Of a stretch of 40,007 nucleotides of DNA, positions 15,417-22,692 are shown in pieces. A program made the translations under genes and the position numbers. Below the pieces are notes generated by a model. It saw nothing but the letters and a program-made list of their open reading frames with translations, made no database searches and was not told the origin of the DNA. Each line of letters begins with the position of its first letter. Within the stretch, counting starts at the first letter, position 1. Source of the stretch: JAAYZM01 sp964510785 (lineage in GTDB: Bacteria > Actinomycetota > Actinomycetes > Actinomycetales > Cellulomonadaceae); assembly GCA_964510785.1 (NCBI GenBank), contig CAZECM010000025.1, forward strand, positions 1 to 40,007. Direction: 5' to 3'.

Positions 15417-16884
15417 GCAGGGGTCGCGAGGCAGGGGGTGACGCCCCGGGGGTGGGTGTTGACGCCCCCGGGGCAGGGGTGTGCCAGGTTCGTCGGCTGG
15501 CGGCCGTGCCAGCGCCGGTGATCGTGTAGGTGGCCAAGGGCAGGCTTGCGCCTCGTGGCCCGGGTGGCGCTGGATCTCGGGCCAGGGTGAGGTCGTCGGT
15601 GTGGACGGCGCCGTGATGGTGGGTGCACAGCAGGACGGCGTTGTCGATGTTGGTGAGGCCGTTGTCCCGGGCCCACCAAGTGATGTGGTGGATCTCGCAC
15701 CAGCGGGCAGGGATCTGGCATCCGGGGAATGCGCAGTGGCGGTCACGGGCGATGACGAGTCGGCGTTGCGGGCCGGTCCACAGGCGCTTGGTGCGTCCCA
15801 GGTCGATGGGTACGGACTCGGCGTCCAGGACGATGCGGGTGATCTGTGCGTCGCACAGGATGCGGGCAGTCTCGCTGGGCGGGACGGAGGTGCCGTCCTC
15901 GAAGGTCGCCGGATCGAACGACATTCCGGACCCACCCTGCTCGCTCCCCGCCCGCTCGCTCCCCGCCTGCGGATTGCCGCTCTGGGGGCCTTCGTGGAGC
16001 TGGTGGAGGGCGGCGAGGGTGTCGGCGGTGATGATGAGGGACACGTGCGGGGGCACGTGGCCACCGGGCTTGGTGGTGGGGTCGGTGAGGGCGCCCTGTG
16101 CGAGAGCGTCCAGGGCGTCGGCGGCACGCTGGCCGTGGTCGCGGGTGTCGCCGGCGCTGGGCACGGGGGTGACGGCTTCGAGTGCCAGGCGGAGGCGGTG
16201 GCCGGCCATCTTGTCCAGGCGGCCCTTGACGATGGTTCCGCCGGGGGTGTCGGCCACGGACAGGTAGCGGGCTCGTCGTTGTGCGGCGTGGTCGGCTTCG
16301 AGGGTCAGGGGGTCCAGGCGTGCGGCCCAGGCTTCTGCGGCGCGAGCGAAACGGGGTGCGTCCAAGTGCTTGGCCGAGGCGAGCAGCTCGCCGCTGGCGG
16401 CGGGGTCGGCCAGGGCGTCGGTGATCTTCTCCCGCCGATCGGCGCCGCCGCTCGTGGCGATACGCCCGAGCACTTCGGCATGCGCGGGGGTCAGGTCCCC
16501 TGCGGTGAGTGCCTCGGCGGCCCCGGGCGTGGTGGCCACGGTGCGGGCGGTGGTGACCTCGAGGTGCGCCTTGCCCTGCCCGGTGCGGGTGGTGCGGGAA
16601 CGCCATGCCGTCAGCGAGGCGTCCTTGCCCGTGCCGCGCCAGGCCTCGGTGCGGTCGACCGCGGCCAGGGCCTTTGTGCGGCACACCTCGAGCATCCGGG
16701 CGGACTCGTCAAGACCTGCGAGCAGGCCCAGCAGCTCGTTGCGCTCCAGGGCGCCCAGGTCCGCCTCGGCGACCTCACGCAGCACCTCGCACACCGCCGC
16801 CACCGTCGACCCGGGCCGACCCAGGGCAGGGGGAATGTCGGTGTCGATGGCTACGTTGGTCCTCGATCTCGACATGCCGCCCAT
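15406..16884 (-). CDS. DUF222 / HNH endonuclease-domain protein (13E12-repeat type)
   Basis: 492 aa if started at ATG 16884; a second in-frame ATG at 16875 (MSRSRTNVAI) has better spacing from AAAGGG and is equally likely. DUF222 fills about residues 25-350 (LDESARMLEVCRTKALAAVD; YLSVADTPGGTIVKGRLDKM). The HNH nuclease motif is at about 385-430 (CAFPGCQIPARWCEIHHITW, then NAVLLCTHHHGAVH), with the Cys pair and His residues intact. A Ser/Pro/Ala-rich tail follows. The family is multicopy in actinobacteria and suspected to be mobile, with unknown biological role. The repeat AGSERAGSEQ in the middle comes from a short DNA duplication. It converges on and overlaps the permease gene. A near-consensus promoter precedes it. 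Confidence 0.88.
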   Translation of the reverse strand: MGGMSRSRTNVAIDTDIPPALGRPGSTVAAVCEVLREVAEADLGALERNELLGLLAGLDESARMLEVCRTKALAAVDRTEAWRGTGKDASLTAWRSRTTRTGQGKAHLEVTTARTVATTPGAAEALTAGDLTPAHAEVLGRIATSGGADRREKITDALADPAASGELLASAKHLDAPRFARAAEAWAARLDPLTLEADHAAQRRARYLSVADTPGGTIVKGRLDKMAGHRLRLALEAVTPVPSAGDTRDHGQRAADALDALAQGALTDPTTKPGGHVPPHVSLIITADTLAALHQLHEGPQSGNPQAGSERAGSEQGGSGMSFDPATFEDGTSVPPSETARILCDAQITRIVLDAESVPIDLGRTKRLWTGPQRRLVIARDRHCAFPGCQIPARWCEIHHITWWARDNGLTNIDNAVLLCTHHHGAVHTDDLTLARDPAPPGPRGASLPLATYTITGAGTAASRRTWHTPAPGASTPTPGASPPASRPLLSP

Positions 16885-16912
16885 CCCTTTCCCGTCCTAG
16901 TACGCATGATCT

Positions 16913-16941
16913 ATTATTGACCTTTATGTCCGATATGTCAA
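16913..16941 (-). promoter_or_regulatory. Near-consensus sigma-70 promoter of the HNH gene
   Basis: On the minus strand, TTGACA (16941-16936) and AATAAT (16918-16913) are separated by exactly 17 bp, and the second hexamer matches TATAAT in 5 of 6. The predicted start of transcription is about 15-20 nt before the ATG at 16884. TTGAC and GTCAA also form a wide palindrome over the -35 and spacer (16917-16941), a possible operator. The region is clearly more AT-rich than its surroundings. Confidence 0.8.
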
Positions 16942-17075
16942 CAAGACTCAGCGATCAGCGTGACCGGGTGCCGAACCCGCCGTCACCGAGTAGACGTACT
17001 GGCGCGGCGAAACGTGAGGTGCAGGCTCGAGCAGCGAGCTGGAGCGAAGAGGGGTCCCGCGAGAGACACACGCCC

Positions 17076-17867
17076 TCAGTGCCCGAGCCGCCCCAGCATC
17101 GCGCGGTGCAGCGTCCCGTTGCTCGCGATCGCGCCCGGCCCCCACGGACCGTCAGCACCGGTGAGGGACGTGAACCGCCCACCCGCCTCGGCGACGATGA
17201 TCGACGGCGCGGCCATGTCGTGCAACGCGAGCTCGGGCTCGGCGGCGACGTCGACGGCACCCTCGGCCACGAGCATGTAGGACCAGAAGTCGCCGTAGGC
17301 CCGCGTGCGCCACACCGTGTCGGCCAGCTCGAGGAACTCCTCGATGCGCCCGATGTCCCGCCAGCCGCTCAGGCTCGAGTAGCTGAACGAGGCGTCCTCG
17401 ATCGAGCGCACCCCGGAGACGCGCAGCCGCCGCGCGGCGGACATCGAGCGGCCGGTCCACGCGCCGGACCCGGAGGCCGCCCACCACCGCCGCCCGATCG
17501 CGGGGGCGCTCACCACGCCCGCCACGACGTCCTGGCCGTCCACGAGCGCGATGAGCGTGGCCCACACGGGTACGCCGCGCACGAAGTTCTTGGTGCCGTC
17601 GATCGGGTCGATGATCCAGCGTCGGGAGCCGTGCCCCGTCTCGCCGAACTCCTCGCCGATGATGCCGTCGCGCGGGCGCGTGCGGGAGAGCTGGGAGCGC
17701 ACGATCTCCTCGGCGTGCCGGTCGGCGTCCGTCACGGGCGTCAGGTCGGGCTTGGTCTCGACGCGAAGGTCCACGGCACCGAAGCGGTCCATGGTGTGGG
17801 CGTCGACCTGGTCGGCGATGACGTGGGCGAGGCGCAGGTCGTCGTCGTACACGGGGCGGGAGGTCAT
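17076..17867 (-). CDS. hisN: Histidinol-phosphatase, inositol-monophosphatase family
   Basis: 263 aa from ATG 17867. The metal-binding motifs of the IMPase fold are present: GIIGEEFGETG (about 66-76) and WIIDPIDGTKNFVRGVP (about 81-97), with a C-terminal HDMAAPSIIVAEAGG in place of the usual WDxAA. The gene follows aroA and rsgA, an order in which the actinobacterial HisN that removes phosphate from L-histidinol phosphate is usually found, so that is preferred over inositol monophosphatase. It overlaps the rsgA stop by 4 nt. It acts in the cytosol in histidine synthesis. About 130 nt with no recognisable feature separates its stop from the HNH promoter. Confidence 0.87.
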   Translation of the reverse strand: MTSRPVYDDDLRLAHVIADQVDAHTMDRFGAVDLRVETKPDLTPVTDADRHAEEIVRSQLSRTRPRDGIIGEEFGETGHGSRRWIIDPIDGTKNFVRGVPVWATLIALVDGQDVVAGVVSAPAIGRRWWAASGSGAWTGRSMSAARRLRVSGVRSIEDASFSYSSLSGWRDIGRIEEFLELADTVWRTRAYGDFWSYMLVAEGAVDVAAEPELALHDMAAPSIIVAEAGGRFTSLTGADGPWGPGAIASNGTLHRAMLGRLGH

Positions 17868-18937
17868 GGCGACACGGTATCGGTGCGTGCCGCGAGCAAG
17901 CGCCGAAAGGAGTCCGTGCGCGCGGCGCGACCGGCCCGCTCCTCGCCGTCGTCGGCGGCCTCGACCCACTCGTCGAGCGNNNNNNNNNNGTCGAGCGCGC
18001 AGTCCGGGGCGTCGTCGAGGTGCGTGCACCCGCGCGGGCACTCGGCCGCGACCTCCGCGAGGTCCCCGAACGCTGCGAGCAGCGTGTCCGTCGTGACGTG
18101 CGCGAGCCCGAACGACCGCACCCCCGGCGTGTCCACGACCCAGCCCGCCCCGGCCCTGTGCCCTGCGGGCATGTGCAGCGCGACGACGGACGTCGAGGTG
18201 TGCCGCCCGCGCCCCGTCACGTCGTTGACGATGCCCGTCGCACGGCCCGCGGTCGGCACGAGCGCGTTGACGAGCGTGGACTTGCCGACGCCGGAGTGGC
18301 CCACCATGACCGTGACGCGACCCGCGAGGTCCGCGTGCAGCACGTCGATGCCTTCGATCTCGTCCGCGCGCCGCTGCGTCACGACCACGCGAACCCCGAG
18401 CGGCTCGTACAGCGCCCGCAGCTCGTCCGCGGGCGCGAGGTCCGCCTTCGTCAGCACGAGCAGAGCGTCCATCCCGGCGTCGTAGGCCGCGACCACGCAG
18501 CGGTCGATCATGCGGGTGCGCGGTTCGGGGTCGGCGAGCGCCGTGACGATCGCGAGCTGGTCGGCGTTGGCCACGACGATGCGCTCGACGGGGTCCGTGT
18601 CGTCCGCCGTGCGCCGCAGCACCGTGGTGCGCTCGGTGACCCGCACGATGCGTGCGAGCGAGCCCTCGGCGCCCGAGGTGTCCCCGACGACGTCGACCTG
18701 GTCGCCGACGACGATCCGCCCGCGACCCAGCTCCCGGGCCTTCATCGCCGTGATGCGCCGCGTGCTGTCCGTGTCGCCGTCCGCGGCCATGAGGAGGGTG
18801 TAGCGGCCGCGGTCGACCCCCGTGACGAGGCCGCGCTCGGCGTCGGCGTGCTCGGGCCGCTGCTTCGTGCGGGGGCGCGAGCCGCGCCGGGTGGGCCTGG
18901 CGCGAAAATCGCCCTCGTCCACGCGGCGACCCGTCAC
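17864..18937 (-). CDS. rsgA: Ribosome small-subunit-dependent GTPase A (contains a 10-N gap)
   Basis: About 357 aa as given, from GTG 18937, which overlaps the aroA stop as GTGA and gives the usual family start (TGRRVDEGDFRARPTRRGSR). The OB-fold domain comes first. A circularly permuted GTPase follows: G4 (LTKAD) precedes G1 (GHSGVGKSTLVNAL) and G3 (DTPGVRSFGL). A C-terminal zinc region (CPRGCTHLDDAPDC) closes it. RsgA matures the 30S subunit. Ten Ns at 17980-17989 fall after CALD. The flanks share 8 nt, and merging them restores CALDEWV in frame, so the gene is probably intact with six fewer residues. An in-frame ATG at 18958 is possible but less likely. Confidence 0.93.
   Translation of the reverse strand: MTGRRVDEGDFRARPTRRGSRPRTKQRPEHADAERGLVTGVDRGRYTLLMAADGDTDSTRRITAMKARELGRGRIVVGDQVDVVGDTSGAEGSLARIVRVTERTTVLRRTADDTDPVERIVVANADQLAIVTALADPEPRTRMIDRCVVAAYDAGMDALLVLTKADLAPADELRALYEPLGVRVVVTQRRADEIEGIDVLHADLAGRVTVMVGHSGVGKSTLVNALVPTAGRATGIVNDVTGRGRHTSTSVVALHMPAGHRAGAGWVVDTPGVRSFGLAHVTTDTLLAAFGDLAEVAAECPRGCTHLDDAPDCALDXXXXLDEWVEAADDGEERAGRAARTDSFRRLLAARTDTVSP
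17980..17989. other. Assembly gap (10 Ns) inside rsgA
   Basis: Ten undetermined bases. GTCGAGCG occurs immediately on both sides (ends at 17979; starts at 17990), so the gap probably marks two contig ends that overlap by 8 nt and were not merged. Confidence 0.95.
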
Positions 18938-20241
18938 CGGCCCAGCATCCCCAGCCACTGCGAGGTGAAGTCCGGCAGCGTCTTCGCCGTCGTCCCGACG
19001 TTCTCCACCACGATGCCCGGCACCCGCAGCCCGAGGATCGCCCCCGCCGTGGCCATGCGGTGGTCGTGGTAGGTGAGCCAGCGGGCCGCGTGCAGCGGCC
19101 GCGGCGTGATGACGAGCCCGTCGGAGGTCTGCTCGCAGCGCCCGCCGAGGCGCGTGATCTCGGTGGCGAGGGCCGCGAGCCGGTCCGTCTCGTGGCCGCG
19201 CAGGTGGGCGATGCCCCGCAGGCGCGAGGGGGAGTCGGCGAGGGTCGCGAGCGCGGCGATCGTGGGGGTCAGCTCGCCCACGGCGTGCAGGTCGAGGTCG
19301 GCGCCGTGCAGCTCCCCGGTGCCACGGACAGCGAGGACCCCGTCGTCGGACAACGCGGACTGCCCGCCCAGCGCCTCGAAGATCTCGGGGACCTGCGCCC
19401 CGGGCTGCGTCGAGCTGGTGGGCCAGCCGGGCACGCGGACCTCGCCGCCGGCCACGAGGGCCGCCGCGAGGAACGGGCTCGCGTTGGACAGGTCGGGCTC
19501 GACGAGGACGTCGTGCGCGGCGACGGGTCCGGGGGACACGCGCCAGATGTCGGGGCGGGAGTCGTCGACGACGACGCCGAACTCCCGCAGCACCGCCACC
19601 GTCATCTCGATGTGCGGCAGGCTCGGCAGGGTCATTCCCACGTGGCGGACAGTGAGCCCCTGGTCGTAGCGCGCGCCGGCGAGCAGCAGGGCCGAGACGA
19701 ACTGGGAGGAGGCCGAGGCGTCGACGTCGACCTGGCCGCCGCGCACGGCGCCGTGGCCGACGACGGTGAACGGCAGGAACCCGGGCTCGCCCTCGTCCTC
19801 GACGTGCACCCCGAGGGCCCGCAGCGCCCGCAGCACGGGCTCCATGGGTCGCACGCGGGCCCCCTCGTCGCCGTCGAAGCGGACGGGGCCCCGGGCGAGC
19901 GCCGCGACGGGTGGGACGAAGCGCATCACGGTGCCCGCGAGGCCGCAGTCGATGCTCGCGCCGGCGTCGAACGTGGCGGGGGAGACCGACCAGTCGGGTC
20001 CGTCGTCGTCCACCGTGGCCCCGAGCGCGCGCAGCGCGTCGGCCATGAGGGAGGTGTCTCGTGAGCGCAGGGCGCCGCGCAAGGTGCCCGGGCCGTCGGC
20101 GAGCGCGGCGAGCACGAGATAGCGGTTGGTGAGCGACTTCGAACCGGGGACGACGACGGTCGCGTCGACGGGCGCGCTCGCGTGGGGCGCGGTCCAGTCG
20201 CCGTCGGTGAGCGGGGCTGCGGGGGTCGAAGGTTCGGTCAC
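18934..20241 (-). CDS. aroA: 3-phosphoshikimate 1-carboxyvinyltransferase (EPSP synthase)
   Basis: 435 aa from GTG 20241, placed at the normal start of the family (TEPSTPAAPLTDGDW). Signature motifs are VVPGSKSLTNRYLVLAALAD (about 29-48), LRSRDTSLMADAL, FDGDEGARVRPMEPVL and, near the C-terminus, HLRGHETDRLAALATEI and YHDHRMATAGAI. The enzyme joins shikimate-3-phosphate and phosphoenolpyruvate in aromatic amino acid synthesis in the cytosol. PGSKSLTNR supplies the phosphate-binding Lys and Arg. It is the first gene of the aroA-rsgA-hisN set and overlaps rsgA by 4 nt. A 37-nt gap separates it from the DoxX-like gene, so it may also be read from the ferritin promoter. Confidence 0.96.
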   Translation of the reverse strand: MTEPSTPAAPLTDGDWTAPHASAPVDATVVVPGSKSLTNRYLVLAALADGPGTLRGALRSRDTSLMADALRALGATVDDDGPDWSVSPATFDAGASIDCGLAGTVMRFVPPVAALARGPVRFDGDEGARVRPMEPVLRALRALGVHVEDEGEPGFLPFTVVGHGAVRGGQVDVDASASSQFVSALLLAGARYDQGLTVRHVGMTLPSLPHIEMTVAVLREFGVVVDDSRPDIWRVSPGPVAAHDVLVEPDLSNASPFLAAALVAGGEVRVPGWPTSSTQPGAQVPEIFEALGGQSALSDDGVLAVRGTGELHGADLDLHAVGELTPTIAALATLADSPSRLRGIAHLRGHETDRLAALATEITRLGGRCEQTSDGLVITPRPLHAARWLTYHDHRMATAGAILGLRVPGIVVENVGTTAKTLPDFTSQWLGMLGR

Positions 20242-20278
20242 GGGGCCCAGCCTAGCGATGGCGCAGGTGGCGAAGTCC

Positions 20279-20782
20279 TCAGGCCTCGCGCACCGACTCC
20301 CGCGCCTGAGCACGTGCCTCGCGCGCGTGCTCGACGCGCCACGCGATGCCGGGCCGCCCTTCGCGGTCGACGCCGGCGAGGATCGCGCCACCCGTGGCCG
20401 TGAGCGCTTGTACGAGACGGTCGCGCCGGGCCGCGCGGTCCTCACGCGTCTCGCCGGGCACGCGGACCGGCAGGTTGGCGAGCAGCAGGGGCGCACTCAG
20501 CCCCGCGAGCACGAGCGCGGCCGTGCGGGGTGCCTTGCCGAACACGAGCGAGAGGCCGGCGAGCGCGGTCACGGCGCCGTGCACCTGAACCACGCGGCGC
20601 AGCGTGGGGCCGTCGAGGTACCCGACGAGGTCCGTGCCGGTCGCGGCCCCGGCCCGCTCGGCCACCGGGCGCAGCACCGGCAGGGTCGCCGCCGCGTGCG
20701 CGGCCGGGTGCCGCACGGCGTCGATGCCTCGCGTGACGAACCACGTGGCGAGCATCGCTCTGGCGAGCGGGCGGGCGAGCAC
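20279..20782 (-). CDS. DoxX-family integral membrane protein
   Basis: 167 aa from GTG 20782, with GGAG about 11 nt upstream; the start lies 2 nt after the ferritin stop. Hydrophobic helices such as ALAGLSLVFGKAPRTAALVL and the general four-helix pattern (RPLARAMLATWFVTRGIDAV at the start, RRVVQVHGAVTALAGLSL in the middle) match the DoxX family. DoxX-like proteins take part in membrane redox or sulfur metabolism in some organisms, but the role of this group is not settled. The position after ferritin suggests co-expression; a link to oxidative stress or iron handling is an inference only. Longer upstream reading would run through the ferritin gene and was rejected. Confidence 0.78.
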   Translation of the reverse strand: MLARPLARAMLATWFVTRGIDAVRHPAAHAAATLPVLRPVAERAGAATGTDLVGYLDGPTLRRVVQVHGAVTALAGLSLVFGKAPRTAALVLAGLSAPLLLANLPVRVPGETREDRAARRDRLVQALTATGGAILAGVDREGRPGIAWRVEHAREARAQARESVREA

Positions 20783-20784
20783 CG

Positions 20785-21318
20785 TTACAGCACTCCGCCC
20801 GCGGCGGCCGGGGCGTCGGCGGACTCGCCGCCGTCGCCGATCTGCTCGCGCGCCACGTAGTTCTCGAGGTCGAACAGGTTCGCACCCGCACGCTCGGCCA
20901 CCGTGAGGAGCGTGGTCGCGGAGGCGACCTCTTCGACCTGCTCCTTGAGGAACCACAGCAGGAACTGCTCGCCGAGCGCGTCACCCTCGGCGCGGGCCGC
21001 CGCGAAGATCGCCTCGATCTGCGCGGTGACCTGCTTCTCCTGCGCGAGGGCGAGCTTGATGGGGGCCACGACGTCCTCGAAGCCGTTGATGACGTCGCCG
21101 CTGCCCGGGATGTCGATCGGCAGGTCGCGGTCGAGCATGTACTGCACGATCATCATCGCGTGGTTGCGCTCCTCGATCGCCTGGGCGTAGTAGTGCCGGG
21201 CGAGCTGGGGGAGGTCCTGGGCGTCGAACCAGACGGCGATCGCGATGTACTGCTGGTGGGCGTTGAACTCGTGACCGACCTGCTCGCGGAGCAGCTGGAG
21301 GAACCGTGAATCGCTCAT
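20785..21318 (-). CDS. Ferritin (bacterial non-haem, BfrB-like)
   Basis: 177 aa starting MSDSRFLQLLREQVGHEFNA. The four-helix ferroxidase fold is clear: EFNAHQQYIAIAVWFDAQDL, then YAQAIEERNHAMMIVQYMLD with the metal ligands Glu-x-x-His, and EQFLLWFLKEQVEEVASATT. The extra C-terminal 15 residues are Ala/Gly-rich. It stores iron as ferric mineral in a 24-mer shell in the cytosol and limits Fenton chemistry. The start has no Shine-Dalgarno sequence; TAGGTT lies 6 nt upstream, suggesting a leaderless mRNA. It is divergent from the redox sigma factor gene and followed by the DoxX-like gene 2 nt away. Confidence 0.94.
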   Translation of the reverse strand: MSDSRFLQLLREQVGHEFNAHQQYIAIAVWFDAQDLPQLARHYYAQAIEERNHAMMIVQYMLDRDLPIDIPGSGDVINGFEDVVAPIKLALAQEKQVTAQIEAIFAAARAEGDALGEQFLLWFLKEQVEEVASATTLLTVAERAGANLFDLENYVAREQIGDGGESADAPAAAGGVL

Positions 21319-21324
21319 GGGTCC

Positions 21325-21330
21325 AACCTA
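21325..21330 (-). promoter_or_regulatory. Probable -10 element of the ferritin gene (leaderless)
   Basis: On the minus strand TAGGTT, matching the actinobacterial TANNNT -10 pattern, is followed by 6 nt and then the ATG. That spacing puts the transcript start at or next to the start codon. No convincing -35 is visible. Confidence 0.5.
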
Positions 21331-21376
21331 ACGCGTCGAGCGCGCCCGGCCCACCGGTAGTGAGAGCCCCCTGAAG

Positions 21377-21402
21377 GGAATGGGGACGACGGCGCACGTG
21401 TT
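21377..21402 (+). promoter_or_regulatory. SigR-type promoter of sigR (autoregulation)
   Basis: GGAAT (21377-21381), 18 nt, then GTT (21400-21402) exactly matches the consensus of the thiol-oxidative-stress sigma factor SigR/SigH. It lies about 88 nt before the ATG of the sigma factor gene, as in Streptomyces, where sigR has such a self-activated promoter. Confidence 0.82.
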
Positions 21403-21489
21403 GAGGCCGGTGTGACCCTGCTCGCACATCGATCCGCCACCGCGCCGCGCCGCGCCGCGCACGCATGCTCCGGGCTAGGCTCGGGCTCG

Positions 21490-22107
21490 ATGACTGAGCC
21501 CACGCCGGTCGACCCGGCGACCGAGGACACGGCCGCGCGCACCGCGCGTTTCGAGGCGGACGCGCTCGCCTACGTCGACCAGCTCTATGGCGCCGCGCTA
21601 CGCATGACGCGTAACCCGACCGACGCCGAGGACCTGGTCCAGGAGGCGTACACGAAGGCGTTCGCGGCCTTCCACCAGTTCAAGCCGGGCACCAACCTCA
21701 AGGCGTGGCTGTACCGGATCCTGACGAACACCTTCATCAACACCTACCGCAAGAAGCAGCGCGAGCCGCAGCAGTCCGCCGGCGAGGAGGTCGAGGACTG
21801 GCAGCTCGCCCGCGCCGCCTCGCACACCTCCACGGGGCTGCGCTCTGCGGAGGCCGAGGCTCTCGACCGGTTGCCCGACTCCGCCGTCAAGGACGCGCTC
21901 GCCGAGCTCGGTGAGGAGTTCCGGCTCGCCGTGTACCTCGCCGACGTCGAGGGGTTCGCCTACAAGGAGATCGCCGAGATCATGGGCACCCCGATCGGTA
22001 CCGTGATGTCCCGGCTGCATCGCGGGCGCGCGCGGCTGCGCGAGCTGTTGTGGGACTACGCACAAGAGCGGGGACTGGTTCCGGCGGGAACCAAGGAGGA
22101 CGCATGA
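21490..22107 (+). CDS. sigR: ECF RNA polymerase sigma factor SigR/SigH (redox-responsive)
   Basis: 205 aa. Region 2 spans about residues 25-95 (QLYGAALRMTRNPTDAEDLV, KAFAAFHQFKPGTNLKAWLY, RILTNTFINTYRKKQREPQQ) and region 4 spans 135-190 (VYLADVEGFAYKEIAEIMGT, PIGTVMSRLHRGRARLRELL). The RNTFINxYRKKQREP pattern and the RsrA partner downstream identify the SigR group, which directs thiol-stress genes (thioredoxin, mycothiol). ATG 21490 gives the standard short form; TAGGCT lies 8 nt before it, allowing a second, nearly leaderless start. An in-frame GTG at 21412, close to the SigR-promoter start site, would add 26 residues like the unstable long isoform of Streptomyces. It overlaps rsrA by 4 nt. 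Confidence 0.93.
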   Translation: MTEPTPVDPATEDTAARTARFEADALAYVDQLYGAALRMTRNPTDAEDLVQEAYTKAFAAFHQFKPGTNLKAWLYRILTNTFINTYRKKQREPQQSAGEEVEDWQLARAASHTSTGLRSAEAEALDRLPDSAVKDALAELGEEFRLAVYLADVEGFAYKEIAEIMGTPIGTVMSRLHRGRARLRELLWDYAQERGLVPAGTKEDA

Positions 22108-22376
22108 GCACGAACGACGACGGCGCCCCGGCCAAGCGGGTCGACTGCGCCCAGGCGATCGACCAGCTCTTCGAGTTTCTCGACGCCGAGATCGACAACG
22201 ACCGCGGTGATCTCATCCGCGTCCATCTCGCCTCGTGCGAGCAGTGCCTCGCGGAGTACGACGTCGTGGACCACATCAAGGCCCTCGTGAAGCGCTCGTG
22301 CGGTGAGCAGGCGCCCGTCGAGCTGCACGTGCGGATCCGCACCCAGCTCACGGTGCTGCGCGCCGAGCTCGGCTGA
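22104..22376 (+). CDS. rsrA: Zinc anti-sigma factor RsrA
   Basis: 90 aa starting MSTNDDGAPAKRVDC. The ZAS motif is present: Cys15, then His41-x3-Cys45-x2-Cys48 (RVHLASCEQCLAEYD). In RsrA these hold zinc and form a disulfide under oxidation, releasing the sigma factor. An extra Cys66 is near the C-terminal helix. The gene overlaps sigR by 4 nt (ATGA) and follows the canonical order. The protein is cytosolic, sequestering SigR in reducing conditions. A terminator hairpin at 22430-22453 closes the unit and is shared with the convergent bL37 gene. Confidence 0.93.
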   Translation: MSTNDDGAPAKRVDCAQAIDQLFEFLDAEIDNDRGDLIRVHLASCEQCLAEYDVVDHIKALVKRSCGEQAPVELHVRIRTQLTVLRAELG

Positions 22377-22429
22377 TCCGGGTTCGTGCTCTCACCGTCG
22401 GGCACGTAGGCGCCGTCGGGCATACGAAA

Positions 22430-22453
22430 GGCCCGGTGCCGATGCACCGGGCC
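22430..22453. terminator. Bidirectional terminator between rsrA and bL37
   Basis: A perfect 10-bp stem, GGCCCGGTGC (22430-22439) and GCACCGGGCC (22444-22453), has a CGAT loop. In the minus direction it is followed by TTTCGTAT, which acts as a short T-tract after bL37. Confidence 0.85.
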
Positions 22454-22465
22454 CTCGTTGCGTCC

Positions 22466-22540
22466 TCAGGCGTTGGGACGGTTGCCGTGGTTGGCCGAGC
22501 TCTTCTTCCGGCTGCGGCGCTTGCGTCCACGCTTGCTCAT
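22466..22540 (-). CDS. 50S ribosomal protein bL37 (24 aa)
   Basis: The frame reads MSKRGRKRRSRKK then SSANHGNRPNA and stop: 24 residues, strongly basic, ending in the conserved NHGxRPNA. It closely matches bL37, the small actinobacterial large-subunit protein first seen in mycobacterial ribosome structures. AAGGAG lies 6 nt before the ATG, and an intrinsic terminator follows directly, so it is a self-contained short gene. It lies between rsrA and pilT, as in many actinobacteria. It is easily missed because of its length. Confidence 0.92.
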   Translation of the reverse strand: MSKRGRKRRSRKKSSANHGNRPNA

Positions 22541-22692
22541 GAGGTTCTCCTTGGGTCCGCGGACGTCGCTGAGTCACGACGAACCCGCCTATGCTCCCAC
22601 ATCCGGCGCGATGGGCCGAACGGAGCACCCGTTCACCACGCGAAGCGGGGACGAACGGGCTCAAGTTCGCGGCTCCGTCGCCCGATGAGGTG

